DNA from: Melittangium boletus DSM 14713
GTDB taxonomy: Bacteria > Myxococcota > Myxococcia > Myxococcales > Myxococcaceae
Assembly (NCBI RefSeq): GCF_002305855.1
Contig: NZ_CP022163.1
Span: forward strand, 7,755,765-7,819,764
Reading direction: 5' to 3'
Length of the DNA stretch: 64,000 bases
The notes under the pieces were generated by a model, which saw only the letters and a list, made by a program, of their open reading frames with translations, was not told the DNA's origin and did no database searches. This document shows, one piece after another, positions 16,808-25,736 of the stretch (the stretch's first letter is position 1; each line of letters starts with the position of its first letter). The translations under genes were made by a program, and so were the position numbers.

Positions 16808-18154
16808 CTAGACTTTGGACGAGATGCCCAGGTTCTTCAGCTTCTGATACAGCGAACTCCTTGGAATTCCTAGACGCTGGGCGGCCCGGCCGACGTGGCC
16901 TCCCTCGGCCTCCAGCACCTGGGTGATGTGGCGTCGTTCCACTTCCCGCAGGGTGAGGTGCGGCTCCGGTGCGTTTCCAGTCTCCTCGTGCGGGTCGGCG
17001 AGCATCCGCGCGATGGCGAAGCCGTTGAACTCCAGATCCTCCACGCGCAGGGTGGGGTGGGAGGACAGCAGCACGGCGCGCTCCAGCACGTTGCGCAGCT
17101 CACGCATGTTGCCCGGCCAGGGGTAGGTGCGCAGGGCGGCCTCGGCCTGCGCGGTCAGCCCGAGTCCTGGGCGTCCGAGCTCACGGGAGAGCTGTTCGAG
17201 CAAGGTGTGGGACAGGAGGGAAATGTCCTCGGGGCGCTCGCGCAGCGCGGGGATGCGCAAGGGCAGGGTGCTGATGCGGAAGAAGAGGTCGCCGCGGAAC
17301 TGCCGGGTCCTCACCCGCTCGACGAGATCCTGGTGCGTGGCGGCGACGAGCCGGATGTCCACCGAGCGTTCCTCCACTTCACCCAGGCGCCGGAAGCGCC
17401 GCTCCTCCAGCACCTTGAGGAGCTTGGGTTGCACGAGGGGATCCATGTCCCCCACCTCGTCGAGGAACACGGTGCCCCGGTGGGCGCGCTCGAGCAGGCC
17501 CTGCTTGCGGCTGACGGCGCTGGTGAAGGCGCCTCGTTCGTGGCCGAAGAGTTCCGTCTCCAGGAACTGGGGCGACAGGCCCGCGCAGTTGAGTTGAACC
17601 AGGGGTTCATGCGCCCGAGGCCCCTTGCTGTGCAGCCAACAGGCGAGCACTCCTTTCCCCGTTCCGGTTTCCCCTTGGATGAGGATGGAGCGGTCGCTGT
17701 CGAGCACGCGCCGCGCGGTGGCTTCCAGGGTGCGGATGAGGGGACTGGTGCCCAGGAAGGGGTCGAGCTCCTCCGGCTGGATCCGGGTCCTCCGCGCCTC
17801 GTACAGGCGCTCCACCATCCGCAACAACGCGGGCAGTTCCACCGGCTTGGGCAGGAACTGCTCCGCGCCGAGCTTGATGAGCCGCACGGCACTGTCGATG
17901 GACGCGTTCTCGGCGAGTACCATCAGGGGCGTGTGAGGGTAGAGCTCTCGCAGTTCCGGGAGCAGTTCGAGTACGGAAACACCTGGCAGGCGGTCATCGA
18001 GCAGCACCGCGTCCAGGGGCGCGCGCCGCAGGTGCTCATGCGCCTCGTGGCTGTTTCGGGCTTCCAGGACCTCCCAGTCCCGCTCCTCGAGCAACCGACG
18101 GATGGCCGCGCGGACCAATGGATCCGCGTCGGCGATCAAGCACCTGCCTCCCAT
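16808..18154 (-). CDS. Sigma-54-dependent response regulator heading the chemosensory cluster
   Basis: A 448-residue NtrC-type protein: receiver (1-120, Asp53 in AVLLDDRLP, Lys in LPKPVEL), AAA+ domain (Walker A GETGTGKG, Walker B VFLDEVGDMD, arginine-finger region) and a Fis-type helix-turn-helix (VGRAAQRLGIPRSSLYQKLKNLG). Two departures matter. The sigma-54-contacting GAFTGA loop reads GAFTSA, and the receiver acidic cluster is DADP rather than DDDP. The context, directly upstream of cheA on the same strand, recalls the Che3/CrdA pathway of Myxococcus xanthus, in which a CheA homologue controls an NtrC-like regulator instead of motility. ATG 18154 is chosen because the receiver begins there. 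Confidence 0.9.
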   Translation of the reverse strand: MGGRCLIADADPLVRAAIRRLLEERDWEVLEARNSHEAHEHLRRAPLDAVLLDDRLPGVSVLELLPELRELYPHTPLMVLAENASIDSAVRLIKLGAEQFLPKPVELPALLRMVERLYEARRTRIQPEELDPFLGTSPLIRTLEATARRVLDSDRSILIQGETGTGKGVLACWLHSKGPRAHEPLVQLNCAGLSPQFLETELFGHERGAFTSAVSRKQGLLERAHRGTVFLDEVGDMDPLVQPKLLKVLEERRFRRLGEVEERSVDIRLVAATHQDLVERVRTRQFRGDLFFRISTLPLRIPALRERPEDISLLSHTLLEQLSRELGRPGLGLTAQAEAALRTYPWPGNMRELRNVLERAVLLSSHPTLRVEDLEFNGFAIARMLADPHEETGNAPEPHLTLREVERRHITQVLEAEGGHVGRAAQRLGIPRSSLYQKLKNLGISSKV

Positions 18155-18380
18155 GGCGTTCCACCATCCTCCTCGTGCACTCCATGCCTCGTGCCGGGGG
18201 TCCCCGATGAACGATAAGAACACGAGTCGTGTGTGGACGAGAGATTCACGCGCGTCGGAAACGCGCGTGCTTCGTGGGATAGCGACGGACCTGCCCGGCG
18301 TTTCACTCCGCGCCCGGGTGCGCTGATTCTGGCCGTCCTTGGGCCAGAGACAGGACGAGCGCCAGCTCTTCCCGGACGCC

Positions 18381-18983
18381 CTATCCGTGGAGTTTCGACA
18401 GGAACTCGTCGTGGTTCATCGGCCGGGAGAACATGGGGTAGTTCTTCTCGATCGCCAGGCGCTGCTCCTCCTCGCTGAGCGTCGCCGTGCAGTCCTTCAG
18501 GGTGATGACGTTGTAGCCCTTCTCGTAGCCCGTGCGCATGGTCGACTCGACGCAGCAGTTGGTGAGAAAGCCCCCGAGCGCGATGTCGGTGATGCCCCGG
18601 CTGCGCAGCACGAAGTCCAGGTTGGTGCTGGCGAAGCCGCACAGGCCCCGCTTGCCCTCCACCACGATGTCCTTGTCCTGAGGCTTCAGCACGTCCACGA
18701 TCTCCGCGCCCCACGTCCCCTTGCGGAAGGATTGGGTGTCCACGACCCCCTTGAGGATGCCGTAGGGGGCCGGGGTGAGCTCGTGGTAGTCCGGCGTGAA
18801 GGTGATGGGGGCGTGGATGATGGTGACGCCGAGCTGTCTCGCCTGGGTCACCGTCTTCACCGTGTTGGCGAGCATGCCCGTGCGCTCCATGACCGGTTTC
18901 ACCGCGGAGTGGAAGTTGCCCCCCTCGGAAGTGAAGTCGTTCTGATACTCGATGAGCACCACTGCCGTCTTCTTCGGATCCAT
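18381..18983 (-). CDS. Isochorismatase-family cysteine hydrolase
   Basis: A 200-residue single-domain hydrolase. The Asp-Lys-Cys triad is visible: Asp16 in IEYQND, Lys in VVEGKRGLCGF, and Cys in GGFLTNCCVESTMR preceded by the usual cis-peptide region. Relatives include isochorismatase, nicotinamidase and ureidoacrylate-type amidohydrolases; the substrate cannot be told from the sequence. ATG 18983 is preceded by GGAGGA seven bases away, which decides the start over an in-frame codon 15 codons upstream. It follows the histidine kinase gene on the same strand with a 54-base gap, and may be cotranscribed with it. Confidence 0.87.
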   Translation of the reverse strand: MDPKKTAVVLIEYQNDFTSEGGNFHSAVKPVMERTGMLANTVKTVTQARQLGVTIIHAPITFTPDYHELTPAPYGILKGVVDTQSFRKGTWGAEIVDVLKPQDKDIVVEGKRGLCGFASTNLDFVLRSRGITDIALGGFLTNCCVESTMRTGYEKGYNVITLKDCTATLSEEEQRLAIEKNYPMFSRPMNHDEFLSKLHG

Positions 18984-19037
18984 GGGTTCGTCCTCCAGGT
19001 GGGTAGCCTGGAGAAGATACCAGGACATGTCAGTGGA

Positions 19038-20330
19038 TCACGGGGGAGCGTGGTGGGCGGGGAGTTCGAGGCGCAGGCGGGCCCCCCCCTCCGGGCGATT
19101 GCTGGCGGAGAGCTCACCGCCGAACTGCGTGACCAGCTCGCGCGACAGGCTCAGGCCCAGGCCGGTGCCCTTGTCGGGGCCCTTGGTGGTGAAGAAGGCC
19201 TCGAAGATCCGAGGCAACACGTCCGGGGCGAAGCCGGGTCCGTTGTCCTCGATGAGCAGCAGGACCCGGCCCTTCTCGGCGAGGCCGCGCACGTGGATCT
19301 CTCCGTCGCGTGTTCCCCGCTCCTCCAGTGCGTCGCCCGCGTTGATCAGCAGGTTGAGCACCACCTGCACCAGCCGTTGCCGCACGACGAAGAGCTCCGG
19401 CAGATTCTCGGGCACGTCCACGCGCAGCCGTGCCACGTGCTTGAGCCGGAGCGATGCCAGCTTCAGGGCATCCGCCACCACACCCGTCAGGGTGCACTCC
19501 GTGGGCTCGTGGATGTCCATGCGCGCGAAGCCCCTCAGATCGGCGACGATCTGCCGGATGTGCCGCAGGCCCTCACGCGTCTGCAGGAGCACCTCGGTGA
19601 GTTCCTCCTGGGACGCCGTGCCCGGTGTCTCCAGCGCGTCGCGCACGAAGTCGACATTGGAGCCCACGTAGGCCAGGGGATTGTTGATCTCGTGCGCCAC
19701 GTCCGAGGCCAGACGTCCGAGTGCCGCCAATTTTTCCGCCTGGGCGCGGCGGTGCTCGCTGACGGCGAGGGCTTCCAGCGACTCCCGGCGGGCACGCTCG
19801 AGCCGTGCTTGCTGCTCCACTCCCTGCGTCAGCCGCACCTGGTTGGCGAGGTGGATGGAGAAGATCGTGATGGCCAGGGTGATGGACGTGTAGAGCATCG
19901 CCTTGTGCAGGTGATGTTCCATCCACCACGTCATCACGAAGACCCCCACGGCGACGGTCGCTCCGCTCAGCATGGCGGCGCGCCTGCCCCGCCGGTACAT
20001 CAAGCAACAGGCGAGTGGCAGGGCCGTCACCAGGACGAAGTAGGGGCTGTGGATACCGCCGGTCGCCGTGACGAGCCCCAGGACGGAAACACTGGCAACC
20101 ACGACGTGCGAGTCCCTGAGCCGACGTTCCCAGGCCGCCCAGTTCCTGGCGGAGACGAACGAGTAGCTCAGGATGCTCAGCGCCCACAAAACGCGAAATC
20201 CCAGCGTCCAGGGATTGAAGCGGCCCAACAGCAGCACATCCCCAACGAAGAAGCCGACGATCAGGAACGCCAGGACCTTGGCCGTCCGATCGCTCCACAA
20301 TCCTCCCGTCGCGCTCACCGACCAGTCCAT
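19038..20330 (-). CDS. Membrane sensor histidine kinase
   Basis: A 430-residue kinase whose first about 170 residues form five or six TM helices with very short loops, so the sensor is probably intramembrane. A coiled-coil region leads into the HisKA domain (RLASDVAHEINNPLAYV, phospho-His) and the HATPase domain (VVLNLLINAGDAL N-box, IEDNGPGF, FEAFFTTK, KGTGLGLSLSR). No cognate regulator is adjacent. An alternative GTG at 20375 would add 15 residues; neither start has a clear Shine-Dalgarno. It is divergent from the cyclic-nucleotide-binding gene with about 250 bases between. Confidence 0.9.
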   Translation of the reverse strand: MDWSVSATGGLWSDRTAKVLAFLIVGFFVGDVLLLGRFNPWTLGFRVLWALSILSYSFVSARNWAAWERRLRDSHVVVASVSVLGLVTATGGIHSPYFVLVTALPLACCLMYRRGRRAAMLSGATVAVGVFVMTWWMEHHLHKAMLYTSITLAITIFSIHLANQVRLTQGVEQQARLERARRESLEALAVSEHRRAQAEKLAALGRLASDVAHEINNPLAYVGSNVDFVRDALETPGTASQEELTEVLLQTREGLRHIRQIVADLRGFARMDIHEPTECTLTGVVADALKLASLRLKHVARLRVDVPENLPELFVVRQRLVQVVLNLLINAGDALEERGTRDGEIHVRGLAEKGRVLLLIEDNGPGFAPDVLPRIFEAFFTTKGPDKGTGLGLSLSRELVTQFGGELSASNRPEGGARLRLELPAHHAPP

Positions 20331-20581
20331 ATCGGAGAAAAACAGCTTAGCACTCCAATGAACGGGCCCGGACACGAGAGCCCTGGCCGCGGTGCGTCAG
20401 ATGGAGCCGCGACCCGGCCCACTGGGCGCCTTGGGACGGGTTGTCTGTCATTCGTTGACCGGGAGTGCCTTTCACCCGGATGAAGAGCAGGGTTTTCGGA
20501 GGACATCCTCTTTCATTGCTGCTCCATCCTTCGTAGCCGAAACGAGTCGGGGCGTGTGCCAGGCCTCCTACTCAGAAGATC

Positions 20582-22111
20582 ATGGCCCTGTTAAGTAGTG
20601 GATGTATGCCAGGAGTGTCAAATTCCGTTCTCGTCGTGCCTTCCCACTTGTCTCCCGAGGCGCGCGAACGCCTCACGGAGGACCTCTACGACGTGCACAG
20701 GCGGATCTTCGATGGCGTGGAGCGCGAGTCCTTCGCCCGGTACGTGGTCGAGTCGAAGGCCACCCACACGTGGATCCTGGTGCACCACGACGAGGCGGGC
20801 AGAACCGTGGGCTACTGCGCGGTGCACCTCTTCGAGAAACGCTTCGCGGGTCGGCCCACGGCCGTTGTTCGGATGGAAGCGGGCCTGCTGAGGGCCTTCC
20901 GAGGAGGGCACGCCAACGTCCGATTCGGGCTGCACATGATCTTGCGCTACCTGCTACGGAATCCGGGCCAGCGGATGTTCTATCTCGGCTCGCTGGTGCA
21001 TCCCTCCAGCTACTCGGTGTTCACCAGCTACTGCGGAGAGGTGTGGCCTCGGCGGGGGACGACGACGCCCGGGGAGTTGTTGAGCTTCATGGACGAGCTG
21101 GCCGTGGAGTTCGGCCTGGAGCGCGTGGAGTCCTCCAATCCCCTGGTGCGGCACGTGGGTTGGCGCACGCGCGAGACGGAGATGGAACGGGAGTACTGGC
21201 GGTGCTGCGACAAGCTCCCGGTGCGCTACTTCATCGAGGCCAATCCCGGCTACTCCGAGGGACATGGCCTGGTGACGCTCGTTCCTCTCACCATGACCAA
21301 TCTGCTGGGTGTTCTGCGCTCCATGGGGAAGCGATCCGTGCATCAGCCGTTCCAGGCGATGCTTGCCCTGGCCCAACGCACGTCGCTCGGGGCTCGGCTG
21401 TTCCGAGCCGACGTGGCGCGGCGATTGCGCCAGTCGGCGCTCTTCTCCCACTTCGACGACGCCTCGCTGCTCAAGCTGGCCCTGCGCGCGGAGGTCGTTT
21501 CTCTCTCCGGGGGCCAATATGTCTTCCACAAGGGTGATACCAGCGACGAGATGTACCTGCTCGTGCGCGGCGCGGCCTACGTGCTGATGGAGGACGGCGC
21601 GCGAGAGAAGGTGGTGGACGAGCTGGGCCACGGCTCGCTGTTCGGTGAAATGGCCATGCTCGCCGGCGAGCGGCGCTCCGCCTCCATCCAGGTCGCCACC
21701 CACTCCGTGTTGGTGCGCATCCGTCGCTCGGTGTTGATGCCCTTGTGGGAATCCAATGCCCATTTGAGGCAGGGCCTGTGGCGGATGTTCACCGAGCGCC
21801 GCTTCGATGACCTCGCGCGAGGCGTGGCACGGTTCAGGCACCTCGGGCGCAAGGAGCGGCTCGCGCTGATTCACCAGGGTGAACACCACGAATTGCAAGT
21901 GGGGGAAACCCTGGCGCTGTCACCGGGCTCGAACCTGTTCGTGGTGTCAGGAGTTCTGGAGTTGGAGCAGGACGGGGTGTGGGTGGCCACGCGCGGAGCG
22001 CTGCTCCTCGAGATGACTAAAGCATCGCGCGTGCGCGCCAACGCGGCGACTCGCCTGGTCGTGCTCCCGAGGAGGGAGTCCGTGCTCCATCCGCTTCGGG
22101 CAGCGGGGTAG
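20582..22111 (+). CDS. Cyclic-nucleotide-binding protein with N-terminal acyltransferase-like domain
   Basis: A 509-residue cytoplasmic protein. The first about 240 residues look like a GNAT-type fold (HHDEAGRTVGYCAVHLFE, VVRMEAGLLRAFRGG), but I could not identify catalytic residues. Residues about 275-410 are a cNMP-binding domain with phosphate-binding cassette GSLFGEMAMLAGERRSASI, including the conserved Glu and Arg. The tail (about 420-509) reads like a second, degenerate cNMP-binding fold (LQVGETLALSPGSNLFVVSGVLEL). It may be a cAMP target, given the two cyclases about 16 kb away (inference). A second ATG eight codons in is an equally possible start. Confidence 0.75.
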   Translation: MALLSSGCMPGVSNSVLVVPSHLSPEARERLTEDLYDVHRRIFDGVERESFARYVVESKATHTWILVHHDEAGRTVGYCAVHLFEKRFAGRPTAVVRMEAGLLRAFRGGHANVRFGLHMILRYLLRNPGQRMFYLGSLVHPSSYSVFTSYCGEVWPRRGTTTPGELLSFMDELAVEFGLERVESSNPLVRHVGWRTRETEMEREYWRCCDKLPVRYFIEANPGYSEGHGLVTLVPLTMTNLLGVLRSMGKRSVHQPFQAMLALAQRTSLGARLFRADVARRLRQSALFSHFDDASLLKLALRAEVVSLSGGQYVFHKGDTSDEMYLLVRGAAYVLMEDGAREKVVDELGHGSLFGEMAMLAGERRSASIQVATHSVLVRIRRSVLMPLWESNAHLRQGLWRMFTERRFDDLARGVARFRHLGRKERLALIHQGEHHELQVGETLALSPGSNLFVVSGVLELEQDGVWVATRGALLLEMTKASRVRANAATRLVVLPRRESVLHPLRAAG

Positions 22112-22179
22112 GGTCCGGAGCGGCTTCTTCCAGATACCTACCAAGGCGTATGGACGAGCGAATCGTCCGGGTGCATGGT

Positions 22180-22218
22180 GGACCCATGCCGTGAATGAGA
22201 AGGGGCGGGCATGGGTCC
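22180..22218. terminator. 11-bp inverted repeat between convergent genes
   Basis: GGACCCATGCC and GGCATGGGTCC pair perfectly over 11 bp with a 17-base loop. They sit between the 3' ends of the cyclic-nucleotide-binding gene and the LuxR gene, and a smaller GGACGA/TCGTCC hairpin lies just to the left (22152-22167). The placement fits a bidirectional terminator. Confidence 0.55.
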
Positions 22219-22242
22219 GCACGGGGTGGTGGCCCTCGCGCG

Positions 22243-23325
22243 TCAGGGCCGCAATGCCCTGGAGGTGAGATCGGTTCGGCTGTCACAGCCCAGCTTTTTA
22301 TAGACTTTGTTCAACTGCTTCTTCACTGTGTCATCGGTGATACCCATGTCTGTGGCGATTGTTTTGTTGCTGTCGCCATGAATGACTCCATTCACAATCT
22401 GCCATTGCCGTGGCGTGAGATGAGGTAGCCATTTTTCAGGAATGAGTTGAGAACGACGGGTGTCCTGAAGCTTCAACTCCCATAACTGCCAGCCGCCCAA
22501 ACGAGGGCACTCGATGAACTCCACCTTCAATTCTCCATTGGAGTCGGAGTGCCGCAAGGAGTACAGCTTGGGCGCCACCCTGCCATCGGCTTTCACCAGG
22601 GTGGCAAGCCGCTCCATCCAAGCGAACGGAATGCCCTCGTCATTGAGCGCAGAGGAGTCGAACCAGCTCTTGAGGAGCGCGGAGACGCCTTTCGTTCGTA
22701 GTTCCTCCTTGCCTCGAGAATTCAGCACGAGTGAGGTGGACTCCCGGAGGTGGAATTCCTCCAGGAGTTGGTTGCGAGACGTCACGTTGGAGTACCGCCA
22801 GATGTTCCGGAAGGCGCTCGCCCATTCGTGTTGGAACTCCTGGAGCAGGTGCTTGTGGCGGACAGAGAAGGGATCCCGCCGCTCGCTGTAAAGGGTGATG
22901 CCGCCGTGCACGCCTTGCTCGAGCGTGGTCACCAGCATCGAAATGACGCGCCGGAAGGGCAGCCCATTCGCCCTGCAGATCAGGTAGGTCTGGGTGTCTT
23001 CTACTTTTCCTCCCCGAAGGATGTCCGTGTCCCGCATCGCCTCGTTGGGGTTGGTGGTGACTCCCTGGAGAACGAAGTCTCTCGGAGGGCCCCAGGCGGA
23101 ATGGTCGCGGAAGAGGGCACCTGTTGTTTTCGTCCGCCAGTCGTACGCTGTGGGCTTGTCTGGATTCGACATGCATAGCGCGATGTGTTCCGTCTGGAAT
23201 AACTCACGAAGGGCTCGCTCCGAGGATTCATACAGCTCGGAGAAATGCAGGGACTCGCGAAGAGCCGCCGACAATTCCTTTACCAGCGGTGGTTTTCGTT
23301 TGGTGCGGCTCGACTCGCGTCTCAT
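22243..23325 (-). CDS. LuxR-type transcriptional regulator with GAF-like sensor region
   Basis: A 360-residue protein. The C-terminal 65 residues are a LuxR helix-turn-helix (LTPRQWQIVNGVIHGDSNKTIATDMGITDDTVKKQLNKVYKKLG). The N-terminal about 200 residues resemble a GAF fold (LFQTEHIALCMSNPDKP, ISMLVTTLEQGVHGGITLYS) but are not close to any family I can name. The DNA is AT-richer than its neighbours (one 60-base line has 29 G+C). ATG 23325 has GGGAGGA seven bases upstream, which fixes the start. The gene is divergent from the DUF6119 gene with 86 bases between, so it may control it. Confidence 0.82.
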   Translation of the reverse strand: MRRESSRTKRKPPLVKELSAALRESLHFSELYESSERALRELFQTEHIALCMSNPDKPTAYDWRTKTTGALFRDHSAWGPPRDFVLQGVTTNPNEAMRDTDILRGGKVEDTQTYLICRANGLPFRRVISMLVTTLEQGVHGGITLYSERRDPFSVRHKHLLQEFQHEWASAFRNIWRYSNVTSRNQLLEEFHLRESTSLVLNSRGKEELRTKGVSALLKSWFDSSALNDEGIPFAWMERLATLVKADGRVAPKLYSLRHSDSNGELKVEFIECPRLGGWQLWELKLQDTRRSQLIPEKWLPHLTPRQWQIVNGVIHGDSNKTIATDMGITDDTVKKQLNKVYKKLGCDSRTDLTSRALRP

Positions 23326-23411
23326 GGGGTGGTCCTCCCTGTGGGTGGATAGGCGAATGGCTTCTGGCGGTGGTTCACAGGCTACAGCGCTCCGTTGCAT
23401 GGAAAAAGTCC

Positions 23412-25106
23412 ATGGCGAGTACCACCAAAGGGGAATGGTCTCGTGCTGGGTTCGTCCCCAGAATGTTCGTCTCAATGAAAAAGAGTCCTCCCAAGCGCGC
23501 GACCCGAACCTTGACCGTCCTCTTGATCCGCCGGGAGTTCCCCACCCCTGAATCCGCACTCAAGACACCCCATGAGCTGACCGAGACGCCGCTCCCGAGA
23601 GGAATCGGGTTCAAAGGTGTTCTCTACACGGCCGGATCGACGGCCAGGCAACCCCGGTGGGTGCCCTTCGTGGAAGAGGCATTTCCCGATGGCGTGTCCA
23701 TTCCACACAGCATGTTCCCGGCGGCGCTCCTCTTTCTCCGCGCGAGCGAGCGATGGTTCGCCGTGACCTTCGGACCCGCACGGCATCTTCTCAAGCCTGA
23801 ATCCTTCGAGATGGATTTTGGTTTGAAGGTCACGCTCAATACCGTGGATGAGAAGAAGCTGCGCAGCCTCGATGTTCGCACGATCGAGGAGCTGACCGTC
23901 CATACGCGTCGACAGGTCAGTCGAAGCTCCGGGATTGATGCCTTCAGCATCGACGATGTCCGAGATCTCCTGGGCGCGGTCACGGGTGAGCCGACGGATT
24001 CCACACTCGCGAAGCGATTGGGCGGCCGGGATTCATTGTCCCTGACCGCGGAGCTTTCGTTTTCCGAACTGGCGGACAAGTGCGAGGTGCTTCTCGCGAG
24101 CTATGAGAGCACGCATTACCAGAAGAGCTTCGCCTGGGTGGACAACATCCGCCTCATCCGGGAGCCCACCACCCGGCAGCGTCTCGATGATGAGCTACTG
24201 AGGACCCTCAATGCTCGCGATTTCCAGAAGGTTCATCTGGCTCCTCCCGAGGTCATCGACTGGGATGGAATAGGCTTTCTGTACCCAGGTGAGTCCGTGA
24301 GATCCGCGGATGTTCACGGCGACTTGGATCTGGAGGAGTGTTTCGCCGCGATGGCGGAGCAGGCGGAAGTGGAATCCGGAACGTTCGAACTCTCGCCCGA
24401 GCAGTTCAAGTCGGCCAGGATTCGCGCCGTCGAGGCGTCAGGCATCGAGTATGAGAAGTGGCCCCTCTACAAGTGTCTGGTCGCGGAGTTGAGCAGCGGC
24501 GATGAACTCCATGTTCTGTCGGCGGGTCAGTGGTTCAGGATCGAAAAGGTCTTCGCCGCCAGGACGCTCAAGGAGGCATCGGCGTACGTCAAGGAACTCA
24601 AGAGCCTTCCGCCCGCCAAGGCTCATCAACGGGAAGACCAATACAACGAAGGTGCGGCCCTGGGGTCCACGGAGTTGGTGTGTCTCGACAAGGTGCTGGA
24701 CAAGCCCAAGGGCGCTCGCTCCACCTTCGAGACATGTGATCTCTTTTCAAACGCGCGGCAGTTCATCCACGTCAAGAAGATGGGGAAGTCCTCCTTCTTG
24801 AGCCACTTGTTTTCCCAGGGCGCGGTGTCGGCCGAGACCTTCCTGCGGGACGAGGACACCCGACATCGGTTCAAGCGGCGGGTCGAGGCGCAGAGTTCCG
24901 TGTTGGCGAAGATGCTGGGTGACCCCACGCGGGCTCCGACTCGCGGCGAGTATGAAGTCGTCTTCGCGGTCATCGCGAAGGCGAACAGGCTGGGATGGCC
25001 GCGGGCGCTGCCCTTCTTCAGTCAGCTCAACTTCGTCCGGCAGGCGGATCGCCTTCGTACCCTCGGCTACAAGGTCGCCTTGTGCCGGATCGATGTACGG
25101 AAATGA
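23412..25106 (+). CDS. DUF6119 / TIGR04141 family protein (sporadically distributed)
   Basis: About 564 residues. Diagnostic family features are visible: an opening like RTLTVLLIRR, the block SERWFAVTFGPARHLLKPES followed by DFGLKVTLNTVDEKKLRSLD, SSGIDAFSIDDVRDLL, and later KSFAWVDNI, LYKCLVAEL, and a C-terminal YEVVFAVIAKANRLGWPRALPFFSQLN. Members occur patchily, often in variable regions, and their biochemical role is unknown to me. It is flanked by its divergent LuxR gene and may form an acquired two-gene unit. The start is uncertain: ATG 23412 follows GGAAAAAG, but 23463 and 23475 are also possible. Codon use and base composition are less GC-rich than in nearby genes. Confidence 0.8.
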   Translation: MASTTKGEWSRAGFVPRMFVSMKKSPPKRATRTLTVLLIRREFPTPESALKTPHELTETPLPRGIGFKGVLYTAGSTARQPRWVPFVEEAFPDGVSIPHSMFPAALLFLRASERWFAVTFGPARHLLKPESFEMDFGLKVTLNTVDEKKLRSLDVRTIEELTVHTRRQVSRSSGIDAFSIDDVRDLLGAVTGEPTDSTLAKRLGGRDSLSLTAELSFSELADKCEVLLASYESTHYQKSFAWVDNIRLIREPTTRQRLDDELLRTLNARDFQKVHLAPPEVIDWDGIGFLYPGESVRSADVHGDLDLEECFAAMAEQAEVESGTFELSPEQFKSARIRAVEASGIEYEKWPLYKCLVAELSSGDELHVLSAGQWFRIEKVFAARTLKEASAYVKELKSLPPAKAHQREDQYNEGAALGSTELVCLDKVLDKPKGARSTFETCDLFSNARQFIHVKKMGKSSFLSHLFSQGAVSAETFLRDEDTRHRFKRRVEAQSSVLAKMLGDPTRAPTRGEYEVVFAVIAKANRLGWPRALPFFSQLNFVRQADRLRTLGYKVALCRIDVRK

Positions 25107-25256
25107 GCGTTCCTCCGCTCTCTCGCCAGGTTGCTTCGCGGGGAGCCCGGCGAGGCCCTGCTTCATCTGGAAACGAGCAAGCCCGCCGCGAGGCGTTTAT
25201 GAAGGGCATGTCCCCCCGCGCCCGGTGGGTGTCACGGCCGCACGAGGAAAGCCCCC

Positions 25257-25727
25257 ATGTTCCTGATCGAGACCGAGAAAGATCTGCTGCAAGCGTTCCG
25301 CCCGCGTGACCGGGAGAAGGTGGAGTTGCCCAAGGGCCTCAAGTTCCCCCTCTTCGTCCGCGATTACTTCTCGTGGGTGGAGCCCTCGGGGACGCGGGTC
25401 TTCCTGGTGTGCCCCTCGCCGGACAACAAGCGTCCCATGGGCCTCGCCTTCCGGAGAGAGCCCCAGGGCTCCAGCACCCCGTCCCAGATGTGCGACTGGT
25501 GCCATGCCTACGGCTCGTCGAACGAGATTGGCCTGTTGTCCACGGACGTCAACTCGAAGCGCCGCGTGGGCGTCAACCTGTGCCTGGATCTGCGGTGCAA
25601 GGAGAAGCTGGAGACGGCCGCGGACCTGTCCGGCCGTCACTTCCGGGAGGCCATGCCCCCCCTCATGGAGCGCATGACCCGCTTCGCCCGCGAGGCGCTG
25701 CGCATCCACACCGTTCCGGAGGATTGA
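25257..25727 (+). CDS. FBP/FusB-like treble-clef zinc-finger protein
   Basis: A 156-residue protein with the treble-clef signature of the FBP C-terminal family: MCDWCHAYG near residue 82 and VNLCLDLRCKEK near 118, giving four Cys ligands. FusB and FusC, related proteins, bind elongation factor G and free it from stalled ribosomes in fusidic-acid resistance. Most environmental members are uncharacterised. RBS GAGGAAAG sits six bases from ATG 25257. It is convergent with mccA, nine bases apart. The function here is inferred only from the domain. Confidence 0.78.
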   Translation: MFLIETEKDLLQAFRPRDREKVELPKGLKFPLFVRDYFSWVEPSGTRVFLVCPSPDNKRPMGLAFRREPQGSSTPSQMCDWCHAYGSSNEIGLLSTDVNSKRRVGVNLCLDLRCKEKLETAADLSGRHFREAMPPLMERMTRFAREALRIHTVPED

Positions 25728-25736
25728 GCGGCGCGC

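Noticed and set aside
18339..20483. 714-codon plus-strand frame
   Set aside because: It is antisense to the isochorismatase-like and histidine-kinase genes and shows only shadow-type composition.
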